From contig CATIUR010000004.1 of the NCBI GenBank assembly GCA_949592205.1, forward strand, positions 5,769,001-5,833,000: DNA of 64,000 bases, in the 5' to 3' direction. The notes beneath the pieces are model-generated. The model did no database searches. It saw only the letters and a list, made by a program, of their open reading frames with translations, and was not told the DNA's origin. Positions 34,760 through 44,922 of the stretch are shown piece by piece. Within the stretch, counting starts at the first letter, position 1. Each line of letters begins with the position of its first letter. The position numbers and the translations under genes are program-made. This DNA comes from Helichrysum umbraculigerum. Taxonomy: Eukaryota > Streptophyta > Magnoliopsida > Asterales > Asteraceae.

Positions 34760-37700
34760 ATGGCAGATGACGAACAACCGATCCCCAACCCCAATAATGC
34801 CTCTCGGTATGTTGTTCCTCCTGTTGTGACAAATGTTCGGGAAGGTACGTCTCATCAAGGCGGTGAAGAAACCAATAGGGATGAGTATATACATGAGATA
34901 GAAGATGAATTGATATTTCTGAGAGAGTTTAAAAGGAAAGCTGAAGAAGCTGCAGCTAGACAACTTTTGCAACAACAATCTTCGGTGTTTGGTGCTAGTC
35001 CATCTTCTCAGATTAATAAGATGTGTACTTTTAAAACTTTTATGTCTTGCAAACCACCGGAATTCCATGGAAGTACCAATCCAACTGTGGCTTTAAATTG
35101 GTTAAGAGATATGGAACGCAAGTTTGATGTGATTAGCTGTGAGGAAGAATCCAAAGTCAAGTTTGCTGTGCAGTGCCTGAAGGACGATGCCATGGTTTGG
35201 TGGGATTCAATTACTGGGCATTTTACTCCACAACAAAAGGAATCTTTACGATGGAATGAATTTCATCAAGTAGTGCGTAATCAATATTGTTCTGATTTCC
35301 ATATGGCACAAATTAGGAGGGATTTTGTGAATCTTCAATTAACGGATAATATGACCATGGAGGAGTTGATAGCTCAATTTACGGAAAAACTTCGATTTGT
35401 ACAACAATGGGTTCCGGAGGAGAAGACAAAGATAGAGCAGTTTGTGGATACTTTACCCCCTAACTATCGTACTACCGTGAGACTAGCCACTAGTTTATCG
35501 CAGGCTTTTAATCTTGCTCGATCCGTGGATAGTGACATTAGAGGGTCTCGTGAAACACGATCTAGAGATAATTCTTCAAAGTCTAGAGCGGATTCCTCTA
35601 GTAAAGGGAAATCAAATTGGCAAGGTAATCGTCAGACAAAGAAGTATGTTAGTAAGAGTAGTTCGTCGGGAAGTTCGAACTGGTGTAGTACATGCAAATC
35701 TAGGCATTCAGGGCCGTGTACTCCGCAAACAAATAAGTGTCTGAAATGTGGTGATCTTGGTCATGAGATAAGAAATTGTCGTTATCCGAACTTTGTGTGT
35801 TGGACTTGTAAGAAGGAGGGACATCGAGTGGGGCAATGTCCAGAGGCGGGGAAATCGGGGCTTGGTTCGGTCGGGAGTTCGGCATCTTCCGGTCAGAAAA
35901 GGAAGAATCCTCCACCAGCAACCAGTCGGGCTTTTCAAATGACAGTCAATGAGGCTGTGCATACAGAAGATGTTATAACTGGTACATTCTTTATAAACTC
36001 TGTACCGGCTCGTGTTTTATTTGACTCTGGTGCTACTTGTACTTTTATATCTGTATGCTTCTGCGACAAGTTGAAATTAGTGCCTACTGTGATAACCAAA
36101 CCCGTAGAAGTAGAAATTGTTAGTGGTAAATTAGTTCCTGTTACCACCTCGGTGACTGGAGCTAATATTGTGATTGATGACCGAACTTTCCCCATTTCAT
36201 TCTTGTTGATGCCAATTCCTAGTTTTGACGTAATAGTTGGTATGGATTGGTTAAGTCAGAATAGGGCTAGCATTGATTGCCACCAAAAGCTGATTAGGAT
36301 CCCAATCTCCGGCGGGTCATACGTTGTGGCTCGAGGGGAACGGGATGGTATGTCTATTCCCCTGATTTCGATGATGAAGGCTAGGAAGTCATTATCCAAA
36401 GGTTGCGAGTCCTACTTAGCTTATGTAGTTGATGCTAAACTTGAAAGAAAAGTTATTTCCGATGTACCGGTTGTGTGTGAATACTCTGAGGTATTTCCTG
36501 ATGAGTTACCTGGGTTGCCACCAGTTAGGGAAGTTGAGTACCGTATTGATCTTGTGCCGGGTTCATCGCCTGTAGCTAAAGCTCCTTATAGGTTAGCGCC
36601 TTCTGAGATTCGTGAAATGATGAATCAGATACATGAACTGTTAGATAAGGATTTTATTAGACCTAGTTCTTCGCCGTGGGGTGCACCAGTATTATTTGTG
36701 AAAAAGAAAGACGGGTCTATGCGCATGTGTATCGATTATAGAGAGTTGAACAAGAGAACGGTAAAGAATAAGTACCCTCTTCCTAGAATAGATGACTTAT
36801 TTGATCAGTTGCAGGGTTCTTCAGTGTATTCTAAAATTGATTTGAGATCGGGTTATCATCAAGTCCGGGTTCGTGAAGAAGATATTCCGAAAACTGCTTT
36901 TCGTACTAGGTATGGGCATTATGAATTTCTGGTTATGCCTTTTGGTTTGACGAATGCTCCAGCTATATTTATGGATTTAATGAATCGGGTTTGTCGACCT
37001 TTCTTGGATAAATTTGTTATTGTTTTCATTGACGACATTCTTGTGTATTCGAAATCTGAAGAGGAGCATGCCATGCATTTAAGATTAGTTCTGGACACGT
37101 TGAAGCGAGAACAGTTGTATGCTAAGTTTTCTAAATGCGAATTTTGGATTCGAGAGGTTCAATTCTTGGGTCACATAATTTGTAAGGATGGTGTGAAAGT
37201 GGATCCAACTAAAGTCGAGGCTGTGATGAAATGGAATGCCCCAAAGTCTGCTTCGGAAATAAAGAGCTTTCTTGGATTAGCGGGTTATTACCGGAAGTTT
37301 ATAAAAGATTTTTCTAAGATTGCGGGTCCGTTAACCAAATTAACCCGTAAGGATGAGAAATTCGTATGGACTGATCGTCAGGAGCATGCATTCCAAACGT
37401 TAAGACAAATGTTGTGTCAGGCACCGGTGTTAGCATTACCGGAGGGTTCAGATGATTTCATTGTTTATTGTGATGCTTCTTTTTCGGGTTTGGGCTGTGT
37501 TCTTATGCAAAGGGATAGAGTTATTGCCTATGCTTCTCGTCAGTTGAAACCGCATGAAAAGAATTATCCCACACACGATTTAGAATTTGCAGCGGTTGTA
37601 TTTGCCTTAAAACTTTGGAGACATTACTTGTACGGAACTCGATGTGTTGTTTGTACTGACCATAAAAGTCTGCAGTATGTGTTTTCCCAAAAAGAGCTGA

Positions 37701-39313
37701 ACATGCGTCAGAGACGATGGCTTGAATTAATCAAAGACTATGATTGTGAAATTAGATATCACCCAGGCAAAGCTAATATGGTTGCGGATGCTCTAAGCCG
37801 AAAGGGTGCTTCTGATCGAATCTTTTATCTCAAGGTAAATGTTTCCTCTGACTTGATTGATCGAATCAAAATTGTACAATTAGAAGCTTTGTTGGATCAC
37901 AACTTAAAGTCCGAAATTATGTTGAAAAGAAAAGATGAATTAGTGGACGATTCTAGAGGATTGAAAACTTTTAAGTCTCGGGTGTGGATTCCTTTAATTG
38001 GCGGAATTCGGGATACGATTTTAAATGAAGCTCATAAGTCTAAATTAACTGTTCATCCCGGTAGTACTCGAATGTATAACGACTTAAAACCTTTGTATTG
38101 GTGGCCCACGATGAAAACTGACATTGCACGGTTTGTTGGTAATTGTCATATCTGCGCGCAAGTTAAAGCTGAACATCAAAAGCCGTACGGATCACTGAAA
38201 CAGTTGGAAATTCTCGAGTGGAAATGGGAACATATAACCATGGATTTTGTAACTAAACTGCCGCGTACCATTCGAGGTAATAATATGGTTTGGGTTATTG
38301 TTGATCGGTTGACAAAAAGTGCGCATTTTCTTGCTGCGAGTGAGACCACCTCTTTGACTAAGCTCGCCCAGTTGTATCTTAATGAAATTGTATCACGACA
38401 TGGTATTCCAGTGTCAATTGTGTCAGACCGAGATTCCCGTTTTGTTTCGCATTTTTGGCAAAGTCTCCAACAAGAATTGGGTACCCGTGTAAATCTAAGT
38501 ACAGCGTATCATCCTCAAACAGACGGTCAATCAGAACGCACAATTCAAACATTAGAGGATATGCTTCGTGCGTGTGTGTTGGAATATGGAGGTTCATGGG
38601 ATTCACATCTTCCGTTGGTCGAATTTGCTTATAACAATTCGTATCACTCGAGTATCGGTATGCCTCCGTATGAAATGTTATATGGTCGTCGTTGTAGAAC
38701 ACCGACATGTTGGTTGGAAGTCGGTGAGAAACAGTTTGCTGGACCCGACATAGTACAAATGACCGCGGATAAGGTAGCAATTGCACGTGAGAAGTTGAAA
38801 GCCGCACGCGATAGACAGAAAAAGTATGCGGATCCGAAAAGGCGACCGGTTGTATTTTCTGAAGGTGAACTAGTCTACCTTAAAGTTTCCCCGTGGAAAG
38901 GTGTAATTCGTTTTGGAAAACGGGGAAAGTTGGCACCTAGATACATTGGTCCGTTTAAGATTCGACAAGTGGTTAACGACCAGTCAGTGACGTTGGATCT
39001 TCCTCCTGAGCTTTCGGGTATTCATAGTACGTTTAACGTGTGTTATTTGAGGAGGTGTAACATTGAGGACCAGTCACAAATACTTCCTTTGAAGGATTTA
39101 AAAGTTGATAGAACTCAAAAGTTAGTTGAAGAACCGGTAGAAATCCTAGATAGGAAGGTTACCAAACTTAGGAAGAAACAAATTCCTATGGTGCTTGTAA
39201 GGTGGAAACATAGTTTAGGGTCCAACTTGACTTGGGAGTCCGAGGAGTCGATGAAGTCCAGATATCCTGGATTGTTTGATGGTGTTGAGATTTCGGGGAC
39301 GAAATCTCCTTAA
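34760..39313 (+). CDS. Element D gag-pol polyprotein, intact
   Basis: About 1517 codons from MADDEQ; an in-frame ATG five codons upstream is less likely because TTTCAG lies between. Residues counted from that upstream ATG: gag capsid about 90-270; three zinc-finger-like motifs near 315-360, the middle being CLKCGDLGHEIRNC; retropepsin LFDSGATCTFIS near 425; RT with YRELNKRTVKN and catalytic FIDDILVYS near 760; RNase H with YCDASFSGLGCVLM near 905; integrase HHCC zinc-binding region near 1100-1140 and catalytic core starting ITMDF near 1165. A group-II-like chromodomain (VTKLRKKQIPMVLVRWKHS, then LTWESEESM) lies at about 1465-1515. All catalytic motifs are present and there is no stop. The chromodomain is thought to guide integration into heterochromatin. 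Confidence 0.95.
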   Translation: MADDEQPIPNPNNASRYVVPPVVTNVREGTSHQGGEETNRDEYIHEIEDELIFLREFKRKAEEAAARQLLQQQSSVFGASPSSQINKMCTFKTFMSCKPPEFHGSTNPTVALNWLRDMERKFDVISCEEESKVKFAVQCLKDDAMVWWDSITGHFTPQQKESLRWNEFHQVVRNQYCSDFHMAQIRRDFVNLQLTDNMTMEELIAQFTEKLRFVQQWVPEEKTKIEQFVDTLPPNYRTTVRLATSLSQAFNLARSVDSDIRGSRETRSRDNSSKSRADSSSKGKSNWQGNRQTKKYVSKSSSSGSSNWCSTCKSRHSGPCTPQTNKCLKCGDLGHEIRNCRYPNFVCWTCKKEGHRVGQCPEAGKSGLGSVGSSASSGQKRKNPPPATSRAFQMTVNEAVHTEDVITGTFFINSVPARVLFDSGATCTFISVCFCDKLKLVPTVITKPVEVEIVSGKLVPVTTSVTGANIVIDDRTFPISFLLMPIPSFDVIVGMDWLSQNRASIDCHQKLIRIPISGGSYVVARGERDGMSIPLISMMKARKSLSKGCESYLAYVVDAKLERKVISDVPVVCEYSEVFPDELPGLPPVREVEYRIDLVPGSSPVAKAPYRLAPSEIREMMNQIHELLDKDFIRPSSSPWGAPVLFVKKKDGSMRMCIDYRELNKRTVKNKYPLPRIDDLFDQLQGSSVYSKIDLRSGYHQVRVREEDIPKTAFRTRYGHYEFLVMPFGLTNAPAIFMDLMNRVCRPFLDKFVIVFIDDILVYSKSEEEHAMHLRLVLDTLKREQLYAKFSKCEFWIREVQFLGHIICKDGVKVDPTKVEAVMKWNAPKSASEIKSFLGLAGYYRKFIKDFSKIAGPLTKLTRKDEKFVWTDRQEHAFQTLRQMLCQAPVLALPEGSDDFIVYCDASFSGLGCVLMQRDRVIAYASRQLKPHEKNYPTHDLEFAAVVFALKLWRHYLYGTRCVVCTDHKSLQYVFSQKELNMRQRRWLELIKDYDCEIRYHPGKANMVADALSRKGASDRIFYLKVNVSSDLIDRIKIVQLEALLDHNLKSEIMLKRKDELVDDSRGLKTFKSRVWIPLIGGIRDTILNEAHKSKLTVHPGSTRMYNDLKPLYWWPTMKTDIARFVGNCHICAQVKAEHQKPYGSLKQLEILEWKWEHITMDFVTKLPRTIRGNNMVWVIVDRLTKSAHFLAASETTSLTKLAQLYLNEIVSRHGIPVSIVSDRDSRFVSHFWQSLQQELGTRVNLSTAYHPQTDGQSERTIQTLEDMLRACVLEYGGSWDSHLPLVEFAYNNSYHSSIGMPPYEMLYGRRCRTPTCWLEVGEKQFAGPDIVQMTADKVAIAREKLKAARDRQKKYADPKRRPVVFSEGELVYLKVSPWKGVIRFGKRGKLAPRYIGPFKIRQVVNDQSVTLDLPPELSGIHSTFNVCYLRRCNIEDQSQILPLKDLKVDRTQKLVEEPVEILDRKVTKLRKKQIPMVLVRWKHSLGSNLTWESEESMKSRYPGLFDGVEISGTKSP

Positions 39314-39325
39314 GGAGGAGAGATT
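39312..39325 (+). promoter_or_regulatory. Element D polypurine tract
   Basis: AAGGAGGAGAGATT directly before the 3' LTR, just after the gag-pol stop; the primer for plus-strand DNA. Confidence 0.85.
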
Positions 39326-41172
39326 TGTAACATCCTCTCCATGGGCCTGGTATTTTTCTATCTAAATCGAATAATTAATTGTTTTAGATAATTAATTGTT
39401 ATAAATTGTGCTTATTGTGAAACTTGGTTAAATAGGTCTTAGGACTTATTGTGGACAATAAAATGTTGTTTGATTTAAAATATGAAAGTTGACGGTAATA
39501 TAAAATAAATTTCTCGCATTTAGTGATTACGTGCCAGACAATAGATTTAGAGCGGGTATAAAATACCCATTGTTTGGGGCCGGTTAAATAAAGGGCCGAT
39601 CCCTTTATTGGGATCACTTTCCCAATTCTCTCTTTCTAATAAAACCATAAACCCTAAACTAAATATATGATCAAATCATTAGTTTGAAGGGAGAATCAAA
39701 GTGTGATCTTTTACTAGCTATCATCATCTTCATCATCTTCCTCTTCTTCTATTCATCATCATCCCCATTTTAAGGTAATGAAGCTCATAAGTTCATATGT
39801 TAGGTTTGATGAATAATTGATAGATTGAATTGATTCTTGCGTTTATGTGATGTGTATTTGTGATATATAATGTTATGTGATGATTCTTAACTAGTTAGAT
39901 GCATTAGAATCGAGTTTGATGAGCTTGATTTATGAAAATGGTATTTGTGTTCGTTCAGGTCTGTTCTTGAGCTGAAGAACAGATGAACGCGATCCCGGCT
40001 ATGGTTCCGGATCACGTTCCCTTGTTGAAAACGACCTATTCGAGTTTTTGGCCTTAGAAACGCGATCCAGGCCAAGTATCCGGATCGCGTTTGCTAGTGT
40101 TATTCGGTCACAGAATTTTTGCTAAAGGATGAACGCGATCCAGCCTGCATAGTCAGGATCGCGTTTGCATGTTAAATTTTGATGGATTTTTATAAATTTC
40201 AGATATGCATAGGTGTTTGGAGGTTGTGTTAATAGTGACATTTATTGGATGCTATTGTGGCATTTTATTATAATGTTCAATTTGATATCTACGAGTTATG
40301 AGGTAAAGTACTAACTTATGTTGAATTATTGATTCTCAGATCCTCCGAAAGATAAGTAATCTCTGGAATCGGAGATTTTGAAGACAGAGGTATCGGTGAG
40401 TGGATTCAGAGCTCACCATTTAATCTAGTTGTGATCATTTGATTGCAACGAATCAACGTGAATATGTTTTGTTGAGTAGTTAATATACCTTGTTGACTGT
40501 GAACCTATGTGCTATGTGTTTGGCCTTCGGGCATCAGTTGTTAACGAGGTCAACAGGTTGTTAAATGGTTGGTTGAACTAGGCAGGGGTTGAATGAATGA
40601 TACAGAGTCGTACTTCATTTGTTGTGTGTTTGATTCTGTATTTGAGTTCAACTACCACTAGTTATCGGTCTCGTCCGTATGGCCATACGGATATGGTTGG
40701 GTAAGTGTTTTTGGGGAGCCACCCGGGTATTACGGTTATCCCCAGAGCCACCGATCCTCGTTAAGTTGTTGTTGATTTATTGAATATCGTATTGCGGTTG
40801 TTTGAAGCAATTATATGATTATGCTAAGTTAGATGTTGTGTTATGAACTCACTCACTTAGCTTTGTGCTAATCCCTCGTATTTACTTTCTGCAGATTACA
40901 TTTTGAATAGGTGAGTAGCAGAAAGTAGATGCTTTAGGAGCTGGGGAATGTTTTGACAGCTTGCTACTCTGATAATATTTTGTAACAGTTAATGCTAAGT
41001 TTTATATAATACCCCGTATTATGTGTTTGTTAACCATGTTTAACTTGACATGAATTAACTTATGATCGGTTTATGATCTTTGGTTCTAACGTATAGTAAT
41101 TAAATATGTTTTAAATCTCTTCGCTTCCGTGTTTTCAATATAATAATATTATGGAGATTGAGGGGTGTTATA
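39326..41172 (+). repeat. Element D 3' LTR
   Basis: 1847 bp, the same length as the 5' LTR and matching it apart from A at 40014 (G at 33427). Confidence 0.95.
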
Positions 41173-41219
41173 CTACTGTTTACTTATGTATATTGATATA
41201 CATACACTCATACAAACAC

Positions 41220-41560
41220 GTTTACTTAGTCGGGCATGTCGTAGTACTGCCGGCTCAATTACTCTAGTCGGGCATGTCGTAGAACTGCCGACTCTCATAT
41301 ACATTGGTTGCGAGCAACACGGTTCGATGCCACGGTAAAGTGGGCACAAAACGATGCCACGGTAAAGTGGGCACAAAACGAGATCACGGTAAAGTGATTC
41401 AAAACGATATCGTGGTAAAGCGATACAAAACATGGAATCGGCGAGCTTACACTCGAGATTCACACTCATTAATGGATCGGCGAGCTTACACTCGAGATCG
41501 TCAACTCAGCAACGGATCAGCGAGCTTACACTCGGGATTGTTGACTCAGTATTTGGATAA
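41220..41560. repeat. Three tandem repeat sets in LTR C
   Basis: Two units of about 45 bp around AGTCGGGCATGTCGTAG; four units of 27 bp around CGATGCCACGGTAAAGTG (the last with paired changes CACGGTAAAGTG to CGTGGTAAAGCG); three units of about 40 bp around CGGCGAGCTTACACTCG. All lie inside the predicted intron of LTR C, right of the element D insertion. Confidence 0.85.
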
Positions 41561-42384
41561 ATACTCAATCATAGTTCTGCGGGACTACACTTACATGTTG
41601 CTGGAGGCAACACACTGTGCCAGGTGGCATACTAGTATTTTACTACTGGATAAGTAATATTATTACTTGTTATCATATGACTCGGTCATACGCTTACTCG
41701 ATAGTACTTAGGCATGTAGTGCCTCACGTTTGTAGACCTACTTATACCTGATAGGTACCTAGGCACGGACGGCCACTTTCTCTATGTACTTAGGTACACA
41801 CCACGGTTACTTAGGTATTGGATACCTCGTTTATTGTACACACATTGATATTATAACTCTTTAACAATGCAAATCAAAATCGTAGTTTTTGAACTACCTT
41901 TCAAACATACAAAGTTTATACTATTGTTTTCAACTAACCAACCTATGAACTCACCAGCTTTATAGCTGACTCGTTTTAGCATGTGTTCTCAGGTGCCCAG
42001 CAAGATTAGGATTGCAACAAGATATGCTAGCTCGAGTCGCATGATTTCAAACACTCGGATTTCCTTGCATAACCTTTGTATTTCAAATTATGTATTGAAA
42101 TTATTTTGCGAACTCGTATCATTGTAAACTCTTTATTTTGGAAATGTATAACTATTTTCAAACGTCTCATTTAGAGTCGTTCATTATGTACCTTTGTGCT
42201 TGTGATATTTGATTTGGTAACACCCAACCCGACCGCTTTCGCAACCCTAAATTTGGGGGTGTTACAGTTTAGACCCGTTGTGGCATTTGATGTCACTCAA
42301 GAATAAACCCAGCAGGTCGAGAAAAATTACCCAAAGAACCCATTTTTCACCAATAAGGTCGGGATTGCCAGACCTAGGCGATAG

Positions 42385-43604
42385 TTAGCTTTTTTTTTTT
42401 TTAATAAGAACACTCCGTGTAGTCCTTATCACAAAAAACCACCACCACAATTTAGCCACACTTCTTAACCAAAATTAACATTCTATCTTAAGGGAATTTT
42501 CAACGTATGCACTAAACACTACATCAGATTTGGTGTAATTAAGGAATCTTTCAGTAATATGCTTGCACCAAATGTGTTTTATCTCTAACGTATTCACTAA
42601 ACTTCTGCACTAAAACTACTTTCAGCATTAACGCATTGCACCATACACTATTTTTACATTATACTTTACATGAAATCGTAATTTTTTTCATTAATTAACC
42701 TATACAAGATATATAATTTTAATCTTTACTAATAATTTTTCTAACTCTTCGATTTTAATTATCCATTATTTTTGTTTGTGATAAAATTAATGTCTTCTTG
42801 CAACAATGAAAAAAATCAAACTTTATATTATACTTTATACTCTTATTTATTTATTACTATGCATATACTAATAGTAATATATAATATAAATATAACTAAG
42901 TTTTTGATACACTATTTAATTATAACGTTATAGTTGATAGTTGATCATGTATCAACTTATCACAATCAAACTTTTTTAGTTGAGGAAATATCAAAGTGGA
43001 GTGAAATAATAAGGGTGGTAATATACTAGAAGTTGACAAAAAGGTATCCGATTGGCTGTGTATATCATCATCATTTCTATAATTCCTTTTTCCAAACCCG
43101 AACAATTGCCATGGTCATTAACTAGTATGATGTTTGTGTGCACATTTCCATCGCAATTTTAGTATTTTAATATCCACTGGTTGGTGAAAATACCCATTTA
43201 ATAATACCAAAACTAATCAATTAGTTGACTAATTAGCCAACAACGTCGATCATTCTTGTTGTGAAGGTTAGCAAATAAAAATTCACCAACATATGTAAAA
43301 GAAAGAGAAAAATACGATGCAAATAAACTTCCACCATACACAAAAACACAAATTTATACAAAAGATTCTTATGCAATTCATCAATCTTTTTCGACAAAGA
43401 ATAACAAAAAGGGGAAATATTAGAAAAGGAACAAGAGGAAGGACAGAGGATGTAAATCGACAAAACGATGAGTAAAATAACAAAGTACAAAAGAAGGACT
43501 GAAAATGTAAAATTTAAGAAAATGATCAAAACCTGCAAAACCTTCGCAAATCAATCATAAACCCTAGAAACCGTAACCTTTACAATCCTTTACTACTACC
43601 AAAA
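42385..43604. other. Intergenic DNA with dispersed repeat copy 2
   Basis: AT-rich. 42838-43090 is the second copy of the repeat at 8760-9000. A 101-codon minus-strand frame (43233-43538) is Phe/Leu/Ile-rich from T-rich DNA and does not look like a gene. The last 50 bp before the next ORF (AAACCCTAGAAACCGTAACC) resemble a plant 5' UTR. Confidence 0.55.
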
Positions 43605-43862
43605 ATGTGCAATTCATCAATAATCTTTCTCGAACGTTCTGGAATCTTCCACCGTCTCACCTTCCTCCGCCGCATGGGCGGTGGCCCACAGACGTTTCTC
43701 GGTGGCCTGAACAAATGGCAATGGAAACGCCTTTACGAAGTGCAAGCTAGACAGAAAGAAAAACGTCTTCTTGATCAAGAAAAGCGTGCAGCTTTACCAA
43801 GCTTGGGTCCGATCCGAAATCTGATCCAAGTTATCATCCGACCCGAATCAAATAACCCATGA
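43605..43862 (+). CDS. Small unidentified ORF, possible host gene
   Basis: 85 codons with gene-like composition, clearly different from the AT-rich surroundings. The N-terminal 25 residues are hydrophobic with Arg and no Asp (ERSGIFHRLTFLRRM), as in organelle targeting signals. A second Met then opens MGGGPQTFLGGLNKWQWKRL and a basic, helix-prone stretch (YEVQARQKEKRLLDQEKRAA). I do not recognise the family. A TTTAG at 43910 followed by more open frame suggests there may be a second exon. Expression is unproven. Confidence 0.5.
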   Translation: MCNSSIIFLERSGIFHRLTFLRRMGGGPQTFLGGLNKWQWKRLYEVQARQKEKRLLDQEKRAALPSLGPIRNLIQVIIRPESNNP

Positions 43863-43955
43863 AACCCTAGCTGATTGATCGATTCATTGAAGATGGAGCT
43901 GAAGATTTAGGATGGACAAAAAAAGTCACCATCTTTACAAGAAATGAAAAGAATT

Positions 43956-44922
43956 TGATGTAGCACAAAAGCTACAGAATTAGACAATTACGTATTGTCG
44001 AACGTGATGGGGGATAACTATCGTGTTATCGGACGAAGAATAAACACCAACGGTTGAGAAAAATCTTCTCGACTCTATTTTATTAATCAAATCAGAACAC
44101 ATAAGAAAACATAATTAAAATCCTAAACCAATAACCTCTATTTATACTAGATAAATCCTATCCTACCTGGAAACTAATTGCTGAATAAATAAATTAAAAT
44201 ACCAATCCTAATCTAATAAAGACTCCATAATTAATTATTAAACTATTAATGATGAATAATCCTAATCTAATACTAATCTGGTGGATCTGGACAGATCATG
44301 TATCCTAGTCCCACTCCAACTCGTCCTTCATCATTCTCCCCTTCTTGAAAAAAACTCGTCCTCGAGTTTCCTTCGTGATTCTTGGCATGCGTTTCTGTGT
44401 TTTTCTTCTTTACTTTGGCTTGAACATTTTGGATTCCTTCTGATCTTGGCACTTTAGAATTGTAGCTTTCGGCCAATGGAACTAAAATCATTTAAATACC
44501 ATCATGTTGAAAAGTGTAGGTGTTCTCTTTACCTTTGTGGGTTGCATTCACATCATATGCCCATGGTCTTCCAAGGAGGATGTGACAAGCATCCATGTCA
44601 ACTATATCAAATAAAATCTCGTCTTTGTACTTCCCGATTGTGATAGGCACCTTGCATTGTTCGGTCACCTTGATGTCACCTACAGATTTTATCCATCCAA
44701 CCTTATATGGGTTTGGATGTTTTTCAGTAGGCAGCTTTAGACGTTGCACAATGTCTCTCGAGACCATGTTTTCTGCTGTGTTCTGATTTGATTAATAAAA
44801 TAGAGTTGAGAAGAGTTTTCTCAACCGTTGGTGTTTATTCTTCGTCTGATAACACGATAGTTATCCCCCATCACGTTTGACAATACGTAATTGTCTAATT
44901 CTTTAGCTTTTGTGCTACATCA
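43956..44922. mobile_element. Hybrid element: 145-bp TIRs around retrotransposon remnants
   Basis: Left end (43956-44100) and right end (44778-44922) are inverted copies with about half a dozen mismatches, starting TGATGTAGCACAAAAGC. Flanking duplication GAATT (43951-43955, 44923-44927). The interior (minus strand, 44767-44492) encodes a retropepsin-like piece with PITIGKYKDEILFD and ILLGRPWAYD from a Ty3/gypsy element. It runs directly into a tail with AACTCGAGGACGAG, a motif common at the 3' end of gypsy pol. So RT, RNase H and integrase are missing. TG...CA ends and a 5-bp duplication are LTR-like, yet the repeats are inverted. Confidence 0.75.
44492..44767 (-). pseudogene. Retropepsin fragment inside the hybrid TIR element
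   Basis: 91 codons. It contains the C-terminal half of a gypsy-type aspartic protease (DMDACHILLGRPWAYDVNAT). The catalytic D-[ST]-G motif is not present, since the fragment starts after it. Not functional alone. Confidence 0.7.

Larger units (their letters stand above)
32739..41172 (+). mobile_element. Element D: intact young Tekay-like chromovirus
   Basis: LTRs of 1847 bp each (32739-34585 and 39326-41172), TGTAACATCC...GGGGTGTTATA. Target duplication CTACT (32734-32738 and 41173-41177), tRNA-Met primer site and purine tract present, and a single uninterrupted gag-pol. The only LTR difference I found is G at 33427 against A at 40014. The C-terminal chromodomain-like tail and domain order place it with plant chromoviruses (Tekay/Del type). 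Everything needed for movement appears present. Confidence 0.95.
31948..41992 (+). other. Putative intron of LTR C (now holds element D)
   Basis: Donor CAG|GTGAGTTCATAG at 31948; CTGAC (branch-like) and TTCTCAG|GTGCCC acceptor ending at 41992. Without element D it would be about 1.6 kb, longer than in B, D and E because of the tandem repeats and (TA)n tract it contains. Prediction from motifs and comparison. Confidence 0.5.
30701..42266 (+). mobile_element. Solo LTR C (Ty3/gypsy, sister of LTR E), split by element D
   Basis: Starts TGTGACACCCGG and ends TTTGGGGGTGTTACA, bracketed by the duplication GTTTA (30696-30700 and 42267-42271). With element D and its duplication removed it is about 3127 bp and has no internal region, so it is a solo LTR from unequal recombination. 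Its 3' part (41950-42266) lines up with the 3' part of LTR E: CTCACCAGC block, GTNCCCAGCA, and AAATTTGGGGGTGT at the end. Confidence 0.87.
30064..42374. mobile_element. Short TIR element holding solo LTR C (outermost shell)
   Basis: Flanking repeats taggcggtag (30054-30063) and taggcgatag (42375-42384) bracket ends that share CTGGCAATC in inverted orientation (left TATACCTGGCAATCG, right CGGGATTGCCAGACC). Both ends are followed internally by GGGT/GGGTC-rich runs. Without the nested LTR the element is only about 740 bp (30064-30700 plus 42272-42374). It could be hAT or MULE; the duplication length (8-10 bp) does not decide. Confidence 0.5.

Noticed and set aside
38379..38807. 142-codon minus-strand frame inside the element D integrase
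   Set aside because: Antisense shadow of a conserved coding region; no independent motif.
43233..43538. 101-codon minus-strand frame rich in Phe, Leu and Ile
   Set aside because: Composition follows from A-rich DNA on the plus strand; no gene-like signals.
43605..43862. Assignment of the 85-aa ORF to a mitochondrial ribosomal or respiratory subunit
   Set aside because: Only a targeting-like N terminus and a basic helix support it; no family motif, so left unidentified.
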